DNA of 34,473 nt from JBIKLM01 sp044375105 (GTDB taxonomy: Bacteria; Planctomycetota; UBA1135; GCA-002686595). Both the position numbers and the translations under genes were made by a program. The notes below the pieces were generated by a model. It worked only from the letters and a program-made list of their open reading frames with translations, was not told where the DNA came from and did not search any database. The stretch's first letter is position 1. The number at the start of each line of letters is the position of its first letter. The stretch spans positions 1-34,473 of the forward strand of contig JBILNK010000025.1 in the NCBI GenBank assembly GCA_044375105.1, read 5' to 3'. Below, piece by piece: positions 32,838-34,473 of this stretch.

Positions 32838-33566
32838 TCAATCCTCCAGGCGCTCGCCCAGCCGCTCCGCCAGGGCCGCCAGCTGCCGCTCGAGGCGTTC
32901 CACGCGCTCCCGCAGGCGCTCGAGCTCGGGCCTGGCGGCGCTGGGGGCGCTGGCGGCGGCGGGCGCCGCGGCGCCAGCGGAGCGGGCCAGCGGCTCGGCC
33001 GCGGCGGGCGCCTCCCCCGCGTGGCGCGCCAGGACCTCTTCCACGCTGGCGGGCGGCGGCGCCTCGAAGCCGCTCTCCGCGAAGGTGTGCTGGAAGCGCT
33101 CGACGCGCGAGCCGTGGCCCGCCGGCAGGCGCCGCACCAGGCCCTTGGCGATCAGCCGATCGAGCACGAAGGACAGGCTCGCCAAGGTGTCCAGAGCCTG
33201 CATGCGGCTGGCCCGCTGGCGCAGCTCGCCGGGCGCCTGGGCCCCGCGCAAGAGCAGCTCCGCCAGGACCGCGATCTCGGCGTTCTCGAGGCCGAGCCGC
33301 TCGCGGACCGCGTGCTGATAGTGTTCGACCCGCGAGCCGGCTCCGGGGCGCAGCCGCAGCGCCAGCTGCTTGGCTTCGAGGCCCTGCACGCCCACCAGCA
33401 CCTCGGCTTCGCCGTATTCGACCAGCGGATCGCGGTTGCTCTTCTGGTTGCTGCCCACGCGCAGCGCGTTGAGCGAGAGCGGATAGCTCTCGGGGGTGGT
33501 CAGCTGCTTTTCGATCAGCACCCCGAGCAGGCGCTGCTCCACGTCGTTGAGTCGCGTGCGGGTCAT
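32838..33566 (-). CDS. YceH/DUF480 family protein
   Basis: 242 residues. The N-terminus LNDVEQRLLGVLIEKQLTTPE, SYPLSLNALRVGSNQKSNRDP is the diagnostic opening of DUF480 (YceH) proteins, which form tandem winged helices. A second wing is seen around NAEIAVLAELLLRGAQAPGELRQRA. After about residue 175 comes an Ala/Pro-rich linker and a C-terminal coiled coil (LERLRERVERLERQLAALAERL), also usual in the family. The function is not established; DNA or protein binding is inferred from the fold. The ATG at 33566 lies five bases after the mutS stop, and the acyltransferase follows by seven bases. Confidence 0.94.
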   Translation of the reverse strand: MTRTRLNDVEQRLLGVLIEKQLTTPESYPLSLNALRVGSNQKSNRDPLVEYGEAEVLVGVQGLEAKQLALRLRPGAGSRVEHYQHAVRERLGLENAEIAVLAELLLRGAQAPGELRQRASRMQALDTLASLSFVLDRLIAKGLVRRLPAGHGSRVERFQHTFAESGFEAPPPASVEEVLARHAGEAPAAAEPLARSAGAAAPAAASAPSAARPELERLRERVERLERQLAALAERLGERLED

Positions 33567-33571
33567 GGGCT

Positions 33572-34473
33572 TCAGCCGCTCAGGCTGTCTTTCAGGCGCT
33601 TGAGCTCGAGCAGCGCTTCCAGCGGGCTCAAGCGATCCAGGTCGAGCTCGCGCAGGCGCTGCTCGGCGGGGCTCTCGCGGGCGCTGAACAGGTCGAGCTG
33701 CTGGGCCAGGGGCGCCTGGCGCCGGGCCAGGGCCGGGGCCAGGTGCTCGGACTCGCGCTCGATTTTCTCGAGCACCTTGCGCGCCCGGGCGACCACCTCG
33801 CGCGGCACGCCCGCCAAGCGCGCCACGTGGATCCCGTAGGAGCGGTCCGTGCCGCCGGGCACGATCTTGTGCAGGAACAGGATCTCGTCGCCGCGCTCCT
33901 CGACCGCCACCGAGAGGTTCAGCACGCCGCGCTCGCGGTCGGCCAGCTGGGTCAGCTGGTGGTAGTGGGTCGCGAACAGGGTGCGCGCGCCGATCTTGTC
34001 GCGCAGGTGCTCGACGATCGCCCAGGCCAGGGCCAGGCCGTCGAAGGTCGAGGTGCCCCGGCCGACCTCGTCGAGCACGACCAGCGAGCGCGGCCCGGCG
34101 TTGTTCAGGATGTTGGCGATTTCGACCATCTCGACCATGAAGGTCGATTCGCCGCGGCTGATGTCGTCGCCGGATCCGACGCGCGTGAAGATGCGGTCGA
34201 CCACCCCGATGCGGGCCTCGTCGGCGGGCACGAACGAGCCGATCTGGGCCAGCAGCACGATCAGCGCGGTCTGGCGGATGTAGGTCGACTTGCCGGCCAT
34301 GTTGGGGCCGGTCAGGATCGCGATCTTGCCGGCGGCGCCGCCCAGTTCGGTGTCGTTGGGCACGAAGCGCTCGATCGCGCTGCTGCGCTCGATCACCGGA
34401 TGGCGGCCTTCGCGCACCAGGATCTCGCCCGAGCGATCGATCGACGGCGCCACGTAGCGGCGCTCGGCTGCCA
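33572..34473 (-). CDS. mutS: DNA mismatch repair protein MutS, C-terminal part
   Basis: The frame runs off the end of the window; about 300 C-terminal codons are visible, roughly a third of the protein. It recognises mismatches and uses ATP to start repair. The ATPase domain is complete: AAERRYVAPSID, Walker A GPNMAGKSTYIRQ, DRIFTRVGSGDDISRGESTF, Walker B SLVVLDEVGRGTSTFDG and ATHYHQLTQLA. Then YGIHVARLAGVPREVVARAR and the clamp-linked C-terminal helices (LSPLEALLELKRLKD). All this is typical of MutS1. It is the first visible gene of a minus-strand operon with the yceH-like and acyltransferase genes. Confidence 0.97.
   Translation of the reverse strand, partial: AAERRYVAPSIDRSGEILVREGRHPVIERSSAIERFVPNDTELGGAAGKIAILTGPNMAGKSTYIRQTALIVLLAQIGSFVPADEARIGVVDRIFTRVGSGDDISRGESTFMVEMVEIANILNNAGPRSLVVLDEVGRGTSTFDGLALAWAIVEHLRDKIGARTLFATHYHQLTQLADRERGVLNLSVAVEERGDEILFLHKIVPGGTDRSYGIHVARLAGVPREVVARARKVLEKIERESEHLAPALARRQAPLAQQLDLFSARESPAEQRLRELDLDRLSPLEALLELKRLKDSLSG

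Noticed and set aside
29762..33472. 1236-codon plus-strand open frame across three genes
   Set aside because: It crosses the glycosyltransferase, acyltransferase and yceH-like genes in a non-coding frame; only the absence of stops in GC-rich DNA keeps it open.

Overview
The window is very GC-rich (about 70% by eye) and gene-dense, and comes from a bacterial chromosome. There is no sign of plasmid, phage, insertion sequence or CRISPR array. Standard bacterial housekeeping genes (def, ribF, rpsT, prmA, topA, mutS, tRNA-Phe) alternate with secreted or lipid-anchored proteins of unknown role, an NxxGxxAF-type tandem-repeat protein, and a putative-Ig plus beta-propeller lipoprotein. This mix resembles a high-GC member of the Planctomycetota or a related phylum. 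That placement is inference from gene content only; no rRNA is present to test it.

Layout. 1-2034: end of a secreted repeat protein. 2077-3926 (minus): pirin, then a lipoprotein overlapping it by 4 bases. 3999-4275: a frameshifted scrap of a sigma-54 activator. 4554-6221 (minus): def, ribF, then tRNA-Phe. 6359-8912 (plus): a TPR protein, rpsT, and a small DUF1499-like protein. 9613-16677 (plus): a large surface lipoprotein, a LytS/LytTR-type two-component pair, a secreted protein, and a Spy-like coiled-coil protein ending in polyglycine. 16990-18720 (minus): prmA, a doubtful small ORF, and a receiver-only response regulator. 18932-23337 (plus): topA and leucine dehydrogenase. 23767-24420 (plus): a lipoprotein. 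24664-28742 (minus): an atypical protein kinase and a large YfhO-like membrane protein. 28814-31589 (plus): a type II methionine aminopeptidase and a glycosyltransferase. 31670-34473 (minus): mutS, a yceH-like gene, and an acyltransferase in one tight operon.

The translation-related genes fit together. Deformylase removes the formyl group, and the methionine aminopeptidase then removes Met. bS20, the L11 methyltransferase and tRNA-Phe serve the ribosome. The striking point is that the aminopeptidase is of the archaeal/eukaryotic type II, not the usual bacterial type I.

Many genes have a TATCCT-like hexamer upstream of the start codon. For several it ends only 6-10 bases before the start, which predicts leaderless or nearly leaderless mRNAs. 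Two promoters show a full -35/17-base/-10 arrangement. Shine-Dalgarno sequences are scarce. Several genes use GTG or TTG starts.
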